Assembly: GCF_040712315.1 (NCBI RefSeq)
Contig: NC_134020.1
Coordinates: 9,333,436-9,397,435, forward strand
Origin: Castanea sativa
Lineage: Eukaryota > Streptophyta > Magnoliopsida > Fagales > Fagaceae
DNA length: 64,000 bases
Direction of reading: 5' to 3'
Numbering within the stretch: position 1 is the first letter of the stretch; every line of letters begins with the position of its first letter. Of the stretch, positions 22,437 to 33,209 are shown one piece after another. The notes below the pieces were generated by a model. That model did not search any database and was not told the origin of the DNA. It saw only the letters and a program-made list of their open reading frames with translations. The translations under genes and the position numbers were made by a program.

Positions 22437-23455
22437 GCAGCCTCTAGCAATTCTAGTCAAGAATCTGAAAAGAAAATAGAACAACTAGAAAGTCAGTTTC
22501 AGGATTTACAGGTAAAACGGCTTTACCACCCCAATATTAATCCAACCAGTTTAACCAAGAATTGGTATCTTAGACCAACACACCCTGACCTCTAGTTCTA
22601 AGAAAGAAATGTTAGCAACCAATTCTTAGTATCCTCTGGTAAACACTATGAATGGAACATAAATGGTTTATCAGAACAAGAAGTCCTAAACAAAATCCAG
22701 CATATGACTATGGTAGCCAATAACTACCTCGACGAAGGCCGTCCTCACAAGGAAGTCATAGAAATGATGGTCTTAGGATTCACAGGAAAATTCTGCATTG
22801 GTGGAACAACTGCCTAACAGAACAATCTAAGGAAGACATCAAGCATGCAGTCCAAAAGAATGAGGAAGGAACCCCCATCTTTGATACAGTAGATAGAGGA
22901 ATTCTTGATGGAGTCAACACCTTGATCTATACAATCATGAAACACTTCATAGGAAAACCTAGCAACATCACATCTAGGATTTATGAGCAGTTGTGTAACC
23001 TTAGATGTAAAACCCTAGGTGACTACCGGTGGTATGAAGATGTTTTTACTACCCGAGTCATGCATAGGAGTGATTGTAACTCTCCGTTTTGGAAGGAGAA
23101 GTTCATTGATGGATTACCTACACTCTTTGGCCAAAAAGTCAAAGAAACCCTTTGCAGCTCCTTAGGTGTCATAGATTATGATAACCTAACATATGGAGAC
23201 ATCTCTAGCACCATTCGAAGTGAAGGAATGAAGATGTGCAGAGATTTGAAAATCCAAAGCCAAGTTAACTAGAACAAAGCCAAGTACGAAATGGGACATT
23301 TTTGTACACAATATGGCTTACCCTCAGTACACCCTTCCAAAAGGAAATCCAAGTACAGAGGCAAAGAACCCTCTGAGAAATCCTATAGGAAGAAGACTGC
23401 AGCCAAGTATTAGAGAAAACAGAAGACTGATGATTTCTATAAGAAATGAAAATCC
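22437..23455 (+). pseudogene. Caulimovirid-like coat protein core, broken
   Basis: Coat-like segments in two frames. A fragment before 22790 contains LDEGRPHKEVIEMMVLGF, and the main core lies around 22800-23272. The core has RCKTLGDYRWYEDVFTTRV and PFWKEKFIDGLPTLFGQKV, a pattern of pararetroviral coat proteins. In-frame stops near 23270, 23411 and 23447 separate it from the zinc-knuckle ORF, which is in the same frame. The basic stretch 23330-23410 is rich in Lys and Arg, as expected before a nucleic-acid-binding knuckle. Confidence 0.68.
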
Positions 23456-25102
23456 ATGGAATCCATCTCACAAGCATCAGGAAAATGCTTCAATTGTGGA
23501 AAGAAAGGTCATTTCAAGAGTGAGTGTAGAGCTAAGGCCAAATCCCTTATCAATACTCTCATTAGTGACCAATCCAGTAAGCTTGAGATCTTTAAATTGC
23601 TAGAACTTGACCACTCTGATAGTGAGTCATTCAATAGTGCTAATAACCATGAGCTCCAACAAATATATCAGTCATCCTCTGAACCCTCTAGAACCAGTAC
23701 CTCTAGTGGCTCGGATGAACCCATACCACGCAAGGATGGTTGTTGTAAGAACAAAACCATCAATGTTCTCAATAAGCAAGAAGAGCTTCTTCTAGACCTC
23801 ATAGAGGCAATAAAAGATCCTGTCATTAAAGCTCAGAAGCTTACCCAATTCCACCAAACCTTAGTAAAGGAAACCAGTAAACCTGAACTAAGGATCCAGC
23901 AACCCAAGGTAGATTTAGAGACAATTTACAATAGGTTCACCCAGTCCAAGAAGGAAGTTACAGTCAACGACCTTCAAAAAGAAAATAAAGAGATCAAGTC
24001 CGAAGTTAGAACCCTAAAGCAAGAACTAACCATTCTCAGGGTTGATTATGATCTTCTTAATCGAAGAATCCAACAATTGGAAAATGCTCATCATTCAGGC
24101 AATGAGGAAGGTCCCTCATTTCAGAACCCTTCTGATGATGAAGTAGATGAAACGGTTAACCCCACAGCTGATAAGACCCAAGAACCATTAGGTGAGAAGT
24201 TCTTAGATACCATCAGTAGGATTAACTTCCAGAAATGGCATTCCAAAGTTAGGATTGTCATTAGCAAAGACTTTGAATTCGAGGTCATAGCCTTAATTGA
24301 TTCAGGTGCTGATCTTAACTTCATTCAAGAAGGAATCATTCCCTCCAAATACTTCAAGAAGTCTACAGAGCGATTGACGTCTGCAAGTGGTGGAAGAATG
24401 CAAATTGAATTCAATCTCCCACAAGCCCATGTTTGCCAAGATGGCATATGTTTCAAAACAAAATTTTTCCTTGTTAGAAACATGACAGATAGGGTCATCT
24501 TAGGAAACCCTTTCTTATGTTTGTTGTACCCTTTCACCACAAACAGTAAAGGAATCACTACCTATCCTTTTGGCCAGTCAGTCAAGTTTGAGTTCATCAG
24601 GAGCCTCGAACCTTGGGAGGTCAGCACCCTCCAAAGAGCTTCTGCCTCCAAAACTCTTAGTATCGTCACCATCCAAACCCTTCCATCTCATGATATCAAT
24701 CAAGCCCAGAACCTTGATTTTCCCACCATCTTAAATGATCAAGACCTTGATTCATTCATTCCAACTGATGATTCTTTTGACCCCAATCAGTCCCAGTTAT
24801 CACCATGCATCCATCATAAAGGCAATTGCATCTCTGCATCCATTGTTTTCAAAGATAAAAGGTTTTTAAATAATTATTTAAAAATCTCAAATGATTTAAG
24901 TCTTTCTTGGCAGGATAAAGAGAAAGCAATATTTGATACCACTAATAAGTGGATCATGACTTCTTCGGCAGAGAAGAAGAACAAGGGGAAAGCACTAGCA
25001 AGGGGCTATCCTCAAGACAAAAGACTACCAGCGGGACAGTCTTTTGTAATGCATGAAGGTGCATCCTCTAAGGGAAACCAAAGAGGATCAACATCCCTTT
25101 AG
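23456..25102 (+). pseudogene. CCHC zinc knuckle, coiled coil and aspartic protease
   Basis: A 548-codon open frame continuing the coat reading frame. The zinc knuckle CFNCGKKGHFKSEC (CX2CX4HX4C) is at residues about 11-24. A Ser/Glu-rich linker and a coiled-coil stretch follow near residues 170-215. The retropepsin-like protease has ALIDSGADLNFIQEG (active-site DSG near base 24299) and VILGNPFL near 24500. In a complete pararetrovirus, reverse transcriptase follows the protease directly. Here the frame runs about 180 residues more without any such motif and ends at 25102. Either an internal deletion or a different genome plan explains this. Confidence 0.8.
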
Positions 25103-25106
25103 GAAT

Positions 25107-26120
25107 TTGTCCCAGCAGAAGAGACATATTCCAGTGGTGATATGGCTATTATTTTGTAGGAAGTTTTATCTAGGAAATACCAATTCAAAAATGGAGCCTA
25201 TACAAATTTACCTCCCTCCATTAAAATTATCCTTGATAACCTCCAAATGGCCTTTACCCAAAACAAAAACAAGCTTTTCCAGAGAACCCTCAAAGCACTA
25301 GAAATCCACCTAGTTAACCTTGAGGTAGGAAGTTAATCCATCCATAGTCAACTCTTTGGCAAAGAGGATATCCATTCCATGGATAAAAAGACTATTATGG
25401 GCACTAACTATGCTAGGTTCAATCTTAAGACTCAGTCTACCTTAAGAAGTGCTGTTGCCAACTTGCTTCCTGAGATACGAAACAGTATTTTAGGATCCAA
25501 GGCAATGTTCGAATCATCTGGCAAATGGTTTGAGCATTTCAAAACATTGGTTACTACTACTTTCCCAGTCTATGGCGATAGATCTAGTGATACGAATGAC
25601 ATCTTCGTCCAAGCAGAATGGGAAGATTACTTTGGGAGCAGTCTCAGAGTATATGAACAAAAGCATCCATTCCCAGGACTTCTTATTAATTATGAAAATG
25701 GATCTAATGATGCAGAATGGGATCCTAGCTGGCTCTAAAAAATGTTTGAATTTGGTTTCATCAGAATGATTAAGCTATCAAGCCATTTTCAGATCAGCCA
25801 GTTTCCACAGATCATCCAAGAGGTTGTGAAACAGATCAAAAGTCCTTTTGTTTCCATCAGATGTTGGAGCACAATCCCACAATGGGACAAAAACAATTGG
25901 ATGACAGTCCAACCTTCCACCCACCTAGTACTCATCAATGGGTATACTCACCAAGGTCCCTAGTATGAAGGAAACTCTTACCTATCCTACGATGATCCAC
26001 AGGCTCTTGCAAATTGTTGGAAAGATTACTTCACTAATGACATCCTTAATACTGTCCAAACCTCTAGAAAGACTATCATCACGTAGGAAATACAGGAAGA
26101 ATTTCTGTGTTTACTACTAA
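25107..26120 (+). pseudogene. Unidentified C-terminal protein of the virus-derived block
   Basis: A series of plus-strand frames with stops between them: about 25120-25336, 25379-25738, then 25742-25963 and 25938-26120 in other frames. The best open part (119 codons) includes YARFNLKTQSTLRSAVANL and PGLLINYENGSNDAEWDPS. I do not recognise the family. By position it would be the last gene of the virus, ahead of the promoter. It has no polymerase motif. Confidence 0.5.
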
Positions 26121-26654
26121 GCCTTACTCCACAGCAATCCCAGATCTCCACAGGAGGAATGGTTATATCAATCCCGGTCAGTTCATCACAATGGAACCAG
26201 ACTATGAGCCATTGATATATTGTGGATTATGCAACCATTATGCCATCCACCATGAGCATGATCAAAGTGATGATCCTCCCTAGACTCCTTATGATGGATA
26301 TCCATCTGATGCGGCTTCCACGGATTAGACCAATCTAATTGAGTCATCCTGACTAGCACCAGTAACTACTCAGGATAAGATTCCAATCAGTTACTATTCA
26401 AAATCAGCACCAGTCACTGATATGAACAGTACCCACACTCAGCGAATACCCCGACAGACTACTATTCATCAAATAGTAGCAGCCACTACAGATGAACAGT
26501 ACTCCGAAAAAGCAAGGAGACAAGTCACTGTTCACAGACACAATCATCTAGAAGCACTATTTGCTTTCAGTGGAAAAGGTTTTCACCTCAGTAAAAGCAA
26601 TTCACCTTCTGTGATTCCAGCAATCTTCAGAAGACTCCAAGGCTCTCTCCAGTC

Positions 26655-26661
26655 TATATAA
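26655..26661 (+). promoter_or_regulatory. Pararetrovirus-like TATA box
   Basis: TATATAA in the context CCAGTCTATATAAGGCAGCC, downstream of the coding block and preceded by about 250 bases with repeated CAGT/ACTG-type motifs. The position after the last gene and the TATATAAGG form resemble the single genome-length promoter of caulimovirids. Activity is not known. Confidence 0.6.
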
Positions 26662-26914
26662 GGCAGCCAAAGACTCTATTCTGAGGCAGGTCTAATTCTA
26701 GGAATTACTCCAGAATACCTCAGAGGTCCAATTTTAGGAAGAGTTCCAAAACACCTCAGCTTTGCCTCCTTTTTACAACCTAACACTTGTAATCAGATGG
26801 CTCCCCCTTACACTTGTAACACCTTAGCCGGTTTTCACAATCGTAACCCCATGGCCTCAGTCGGCCTTTATCTTTATTTTCTGCACATGGCCTCAGCTGG
26901 CCTTAGTTTGTAAC

Positions 26915-27802
26915 ACCTCTGAAGCTCCCACAATTTTTCACGTCAGCACAATATTTAAATAAAATTATTTTTCTTTAGTACAAACATAACAAGGAGTGAA
27001 ACTCTATTTATCTAATCTCAAGCTCCCATAATTTTCTATGTCAGCACCATATTTAAATAAAATTATTTTTGTTTAGTCCAAACTTCACAAGGAATGAAAC
27101 TCTATTTATCTAACAAGTCTAACTTAAACTCAAACTCATCATTTTTTTTAAACAAAATTATTTTTGTTATTCCAAACTTAACAAAGAGTGAAACTCTGTC
27201 TCTCTAACAAGTCCAACTTAAACTCAAACTCATCATTTTTTTAAAACAAAATTATTTTTGTTTAATCCAAACTTAACAAAAAGTGAAACTCTATCTCTCT
27301 AACAAGTTCAACTTAAAGTCAAACTCATCATTTTAAAAAAAAAAAATTTATTTTTGTTTAGTTCAAACTTAGTAAGAAGTAAAACTCTATCTCTTTGACA
27401 AGTCTAACTTATACTCAAACTCATCATTTTTTTTAAAACAAAATTATTTTTGTTTAATCCAAACTTAACAAGGAGTGAAACTCTATTTCTCTAACAAGTT
27501 CAATTTAAACTCACACTCAAACTTTGATAATTTTTCTTCAATATTTTTTGGTCTTTCAGAAGTTTTAATATCTGAATTTTTGAGTTATTTTTTTGTAGTA
27601 TCTGAAATTGTCTGACAAATTTTTTGTAAGTCATTGCATGTTCAAGTAATGACTTTTTCATCAATTTGTAACACAAATTGAAATTATATAAGAGCAAATC
27701 ATGCAATTGTGTAATTTCTTAATCAATTTAAGATTTTATAAAATTATTTTAGTCTACCTCACAAATTGGTAAGTTCTCGTGCATAGCATGAGTTAGCGAC
27801 TA

Positions 27803-27803
<1 letters not shown>
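26915..27803 (+). mobile_element. Helitron-like unit 1
   Basis: Non-autonomous unit with a Helitron-type 3' end: a hairpin (CTCGTGCATAGCATGAG) followed by TTAGCGACTAG and a T. The left end is not sharp; it begins near CCTCTGAAGCTCCCAC, the 5' block shared by all units, including the CACGTCAGCACAATATTT motif. Six internal repeats of about 95 bp centre on GAGTGAAACTCTATCTC. No Rep/helicase coding. It interrupts or abuts the end of the virus-derived block. Confidence 0.7.

Positions 27804-27806
<3 letters not shown>

Positions 27807-27850
<44 letters not shown>
27807..27850. repeat. (TA)n microsatellite between Helitron units
   Basis: A pure TA tract of about 44 bases directly after the CTAG end of unit 1 and running into the TATATA start of unit 2. 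Confidence 0.9.
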
Positions 27851-27851
<1 letters not shown>

Positions 27852-30800
27852 CTGAAACCTCTGAAGCTCTCACAATTTTCCATATCAGCACAATATTTAA
27901 ATAAAATTATCATTTTATTTAAATAAAATTATTTTTGTTTAATCCAAATTTAATAAAAAGTGAAAATCTATCTCTCTAATAAGTCCAACTTAAATTCAAA
28001 CTCATCATTATTATTTTTTTTAAAACAAAATTATTTTTGTTTAATCAAAACTTAATAAGGAGTGAAACTCTATCTCTCTAATAAGTCCAATTTAAACTCA
28101 AACTCAAACATTGATAATCTATATAAAAACAAAATTTTTTATAAGACTTAAAAATAAAAATAAAAATAAAAAGCAAAGAAAAAAAAAGACTCACGTAACA
28201 ATTAAGCCTGCTCCTCTCACGCTACTATTTCTCTCTCTTCTCCGTTTGTACTTTGTAGTCTCTCCCGCAAGTATTGATTGTCTCTACTTTCTCACGCTTC
28301 GTATTTAAAAAAAAAAAAAAAGCTTTTGTATTGCTACAATTGTTGTAGAGGATCCTAAAGAAGTATATGTGAAGCTCTGGAAAGCCTTGACATCTAATTA
28401 TGTGTATTATGCAGTTATAATTACGATGCGATTCAGATCATAGTGCTAAAGACCAGCAACAGAGCCTACTGATTGTCTATGCATGGTTTGTATCAGTTTT
28501 ATATAATTATTTGTGGTTGTGATATAGGAATTTGAGTTAGAGAACTTGCAACCCTTTAATTTGAAGTTAGGAATTTGCTTTTGATAATCAAGTGTGCTAT
28601 GTATAAATCACCATTATTTTTTTTTTCTTTCATCTTCTTCTTTTTTATTTATTTATTTATGTTTTCTGTTTTTAAGTTAAGGCAATTTTTCTATTAATTT
28701 GTGATTGAGATATCCTTCGAAGAATTCTTCAGTACTCCACCATTAAATATTGAAATTGTCCATTTAATTTGATGGAAGCTTTGAGCTGGCACGGTTCAGT
28801 TTAAAACTTTAAAGCTGAGATGTCAAAGTTTATTTCTATATTATGTTTTGCTTTTTCTATAATTTTGTCTTTTTTTTATTTTTTTTTTTCAGGTCCATTC
28901 TCAAGCAATTTTCCTAAATTAAATTCTAAATTTCCAATAAATCTCTACAAATTCTGAAGCACAATTATTTCTTATGATAATCCCCCATTGGTTCTTAAAT
29001 TTTTTGGTATGTGGTTATATATTTTCCACAAATTAAATTCATATACAAACTAAAGCACATTTATTTCATATAATAATCCCCTTTTGGTTCTTAAAATTTT
29101 TGGTATGTGGTTATATATCTTGACAATTGTTCTAAAATTATCTTGAGCTTCTTCAGGTTATGAATCTTTTCCCTCCTTAAAACCTTAGCAATTACCACCT
29201 TAAAACCCTAAAATTAACTTCACTTAAGGATTAAAAAAAATGCAAGCAATCTTATTCAACTTTCTTCTTTGATTAATGATTTTTATGTCGAATTTGTTTA
29301 TATTGTTATTATTCATAAAATTTCAATTCAACATATGTGGATATTTGTTTATATTGTTATTAATGAATTCTATCTTTTATGTCTAATTTTTTATTTGCTT
29401 TCATATGTGCTTGAGATTTTTTTTCTATCTTATTCTTTTGTTATGTTTAGAATTGATTTTCTTTTGAGTATTTGGGTTTGTAAAGTTGTGATCTGCAACT
29501 ATGTTTTATGTTGGCTTTCTTCCATAACAAAAAGTGTTGTAATTGCTTTAATTTTGTTCCTTGTATTTTGTGGGATTTTATTGTATTGGGTTTAGTATTA
29601 AGTTGGTGAAGAATCAAGCTTGAAATGAAGAATCAATGCATTTTTGCGATTGGCTCGTGAGTAGCTCGCGAGAAGAGTATCCTGCGAAAAGGGTACGTGA
29701 GAAGCATATCCTGGAAGCTGAAGAGTCGTGCCAGCCTGGAAGATTTCGCGAGTGTCTCGCGGGTAAGGCCTTCCTGCGATATACCCGCGAAACTCTCTGC
29801 TTGAAGGATTTTTTAAGTGTGACTTTCTTACCCTTCACCCATACTATATATACCCTCATTATCCACAAATATGTAAGGAGGCCATTTAGAAAGAAAAATC
29901 CTAGATATGTTTTCAACAACACACACACCCCATCTTTTAGAGAGAGAGCTACTAATCCTTAGTGAGAAATCAGCCTAGCCTCTTCTCCTTCCCTCTCCCA
30001 TTGTCATATCTTGAGAGGAGATTTGTACCCAGACACAACCCACACTTTTTCAGAGTGTAAAGAGTGTTTTGGAAATTGGGAAGTTTTGGGGATTTGCCAA
30101 AAGAAGCTAGCGCGGCTTGGCGGATGCAATCGGGCATATTGTGAGATCTGGAAAGTTAGAGAAGACATGACTCCGTGAAGTCCATTGGTAGCAGGAGTTT
30201 GGAGGGCTCAAGTACATTTGGTAGACTAGGCTTGGAGGGTCTTTTGTTATTCGTGTACTCCAACTTTATTCTCTAATGGATCGATTACCGCTTGAAGGGC
30301 GACGAAGAGGTTTTTCGCAGAGTTCTTCGGTTTCCTCTTCGATAACACATCGGCGTGTTATCATGTGTTTACATCTCTCTTCCCTTACTCTTGTGCTTTA
30401 CTTTTATTGTTTGTTGTTCATGTTTATGTACTAGAGTAGTATCGGTTGTTTGCGCTTCATTTACTCTTGTTTCCACACTTAAATAAGTTAGAGTAAAATC
30501 AACCGAGCCGTAATTTTTTAATTTGGGGTCTAAACAAGCTCTTGTGTTTTAACACAAATCCGAGCTTTTTGGGTTAATCACCATATTTAAATTGACATTG
30601 TTTTCGTGGATTTGGTTTTTTGGTAGAAATTTCTACTAATTTTTTTTTTATTGTACATGATAGATAAAGTATTTCTGTATTTTTTTTTTTTGTTTTTTTT
30701 TTTTTGAGAAAACTCAAAGCTGCAAACTATGTCTTCCTACCTATGGAACGATTAATTTTTATTTGGTATTTTATATATATATTTGTTGAATTTGATTTGA

Positions 30801-31387
30801 TTTTGAAGTAGAATTTTGAGATTCTATAAATTTTGAAGTTTTAAGTCTTGGGGTTTTTGGTATTTGCGTCTCAGTAAGTTGATCTTAATTCTTCACCTTA
30901 AATGCTTTTTATTTAGGTTCATGTGATTTTTTGTTTTCTTATTAAAAACTATGGTTTTTGGTTGATTAATTATTTGTTTGGATTAATTTCAATTAATTAT
31001 TTGTTTGGATTCAACATAGAAGATAATGAAATTAGGTATTATAATTTTTATATTGTTCCATGTTTTGAATTTTCTATATTGTTATTACTACGAGAAAGTC
31101 ATATTGCTACTCAAGTTTAAAACTTGCTGTGTCTTTCTCATATCATGGTCTTTGTTTATATATTCGCAGTTTATATTAGTTTTGAATGTGTGTATATATA
31201 ATTATTAGGAGTTTTGCTTAATTAATTTAAGAAATGTAAATTACGTTGTAGGTTTCGGTAACTATGCACTTGCAACTCAAAAATATTCAATGTTAGACAA
31301 CACTTCTAATCTATGGAAAATTTTAGAAGTTAGATATTTTTTTCAGAATCAATAGTTTTTTCGTGCATCGCACGGGTTAGCAACTAG
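27851..31387 (+). mobile_element. Helitron-like unit 2, with 2.4 kb of extra sequence
   Basis: Starts with the common 5' block (AACCTCTGAAGCTCTCAC near 27857) and ends at the hairpin CGTGCATCGCACGGGTTAG and ACTAG (31384-31387, CTAG). Two 95-bp repeats lie near 27955 and 28056. Compared with unit 5, which shares its 3' half, an extra stretch from about 28200 to 30597 is present. It includes an imperfect 90-bp duplication (about 28935-29025 and 29028-29115) and the LTR fragment at 29603-30595. No transposition gene. Confidence 0.68.
29603..30595 (+). repeat. Copia-type LTR fragment inside Helitron unit 2
   Basis: Plus-oriented relative of the minus-strand LTR at 4157-4640, sharing the GGCTTGGAGGGTCTT and TTCTTCGGTTTCCTCTTCGA blocks. 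It contains a CTATATATACCCTC TATA-like motif near 29843 and GC-rich CTCGCGAG repeats near 29655-29790. It ends in sequence similar to the LTR/primer-site junction but no primer site follows. Boundaries are approximate and no target duplication was found. Confidence 0.6.
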
Positions 31388-32476
31388 TTATTATATATAT
31401 AAAACCGAAGCCTCTGAAACTTTCACAATTTTTCATGTCAGCACAATATTTAAATAAAATTATTATTTTATTTAAATAAAAATATATTTATTTAGTCCAA
31501 ACTTAACAATGAGTGAAACTCTATTTCTCTAACAAGTTCAACTTAAACTCAAACTCATCATTATCATTTTTTTAAATAAAAATATATTTTTTTAGTCCAA
31601 ATTTAACAAGGAGTGAAACTCTATCTCTTTAACAAGTCCAACTAAAACTCAAACTCATCATTTTTTTTTATCATTTTTTTAAATAAAATTATTTTTGTTT
31701 AGTCCAAACTTAACAATGAGTGAAACTCAATCTCTCTAACAAGTCCAATTTAAACTTAAACTCAAACTCATCATTATCATTTATTTTAAAACAAAATTAT
31801 TTTTTTTTAGTCCAAACTTAATAAGGAGTGAAACTCTATCTCTCTAACAAGTCCAATTTAAACTCAAATTTTGCGAGGTTAATTATAAACACTATAAAAG
31901 CAATGCAAACCCCAAATTTTTTTTTAAGTCGAGTAGAGGTATGAGCTCTTCTTATGTTATTTTCTTCTCCTCAACTTTGTTAAAAAAAATTATTTTATGG
32001 TTTTTCATATATTTTAAAAAAAATTAATTTTAATACATAAACCACCAAATTCTTTTTAGCCATTTTTTTACAAGATAAAAAGTCTTGCAATAATTGAAAT
32101 TATTCTTTTGAATATAATCCATCTTTCTTTTATATTTCTCTATTGTTTAGTCATATATATTTTTTTTTGTTTCAATAATTTCTAAGCAGTGAATCATCTG
32201 ATTTTTTTAATATTTTGGGTCTTTCAGAATTTTTAATATCTGAATTTTTGAATTATTTTTTTGCAGTATCTAAAATTGTCTGACAAATTTTTTGTAAGTC
32301 ATTGCACGTTTAAGCAATGACTTTTTTATCAAATTGTAACACAAATTAAAGTCATATAAAAGCAAATCATGCAATGGTATAGTTTCTTAATCAATTTAAG
32401 ATTTTATAAAATTATTTTAATGTAACTCACAAATAGGTTGGTTCCCATGTATAGCACCGCACGGGCTAGCAACTAG
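31388..32476 (+). mobile_element. Helitron-like unit 3
   Basis: Begins right after the end of unit 2 with TATATATAAAACCGAAGCC and ends ...GGGCTAGCAACTAG (CTAG 32473-32476). It has four 95 to 105-bp internal repeats (around 31508, 31608, 31714 and 31822). The 3' half is the same type as in unit 1, with the TGTCTGACAAATTTTTTG motif. The terminal hairpin is partly decayed. No coding sequence. Confidence 0.72.
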
Positions 32477-32721
32477 TATATATAAAACCGAAGCCTTTAA
32501 AACTCTCACAATTTTTCACGTCAGCACAATATTTAAATAAAATTATTATTTTTTAGTTCAAACTTAATAAGGAGTGAAACTTTATCTCTCTAATAAGTCC
32601 AACTTAAACTCAAACTCATCATTTTTTTTAAACAAAATTATTTTTGTTTAATCCAAACTTAACAAGGAGTGAAACTCTATCTCTCTAACAAGTCCAAATT
32701 AAACTCAAACTCAAACGTTGA

Positions 32722-32787
<66 letters not shown>

Positions 32788-33209
32788 CTCTCTACTTCAC
32801 TAACGTGATATTTTATGATAGGGTGCAAACTTATATCCATGGATTATTCTTTTGAATGTAACACAATTTTTCTCTTATATTTTTCTATTTTTTAGTCATA
32901 TTTTTTTGTTTTAATAATTTTTAAGCTGTGAATCATTTGATTCTTTAATATTTTTTATTCTTTCAGAAGTTTTAATATCTCAATTTTAAAGTTATTTTTT
33001 GCCGTATGTGAAATTGTCTGACAAATTTTTTGTAAGTCATTGCACATTCAAGTAATGATTTCTTCATCAAATTGTAACACAAATTGAAGTCATACAAGAG
33101 AAAATCATGTAATGGTGTAGTTTCTTAATCAACTTAAGATTTTATAAAATTATTTTAGTCTACCTCACAAATAGGTAGGTTCCCGTGCATAGCATGGGTT
33201 AGTAACGAG
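32477..33209 (+). mobile_element. Helitron-like unit 4
   Basis: Starts TATATATAAAACCGAAGCC directly after unit 3 and ends with hairpin CCCGTGCATAGCATGGG followed by TTAGTAACGAG, where CTAG has become CGAG. Two 95-bp repeats and a long (ATT)n tract (32721-32787) lie inside. The 3' half is of the unit 1/3 type. Confidence 0.7.
32721..32787. repeat. (ATT)n microsatellite
   Basis: About 22 perfect ATT triplets within Helitron-like unit 4. Confidence 0.95.

Larger units (their letters stand above)
20387..26914 (+). mobile_element. Endogenous caulimovirid-like (pararetrovirus-derived) sequence, defective
   Basis: A 6.5-kb plus-strand block with the gene order of plant pararetroviruses: movement protein, coat-like protein, CCHC zinc knuckle and aspartic protease. 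A 35S-like promoter stands near the right end. I find no reverse transcriptase or RNase H motif (no YxDD box in any plus frame after the protease). Frames change at least twice and several stops interrupt the coat region, so the block is not functional as read. It is bordered on the left by an AT microsatellite and on the right by the Helitron array, with another (TA)n 0.9 kb further on. I see no LTRs. Florendovirus-like affinity is an inference. Confidence 0.8.

Noticed and set aside
20387..26914. Ordinary gypsy retrotransposon
   Set aside because: No LTRs, no integrase, and a 30K-type movement protein precede the coat-like region, which fits a caulimovirid better.
29269..29595. Hydrophobic 108-codon plus-strand frame resembling a membrane protein
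   Set aside because: T-rich non-coding sequence inside a Helitron-like unit gives Phe/Leu/Ile runs by composition alone.
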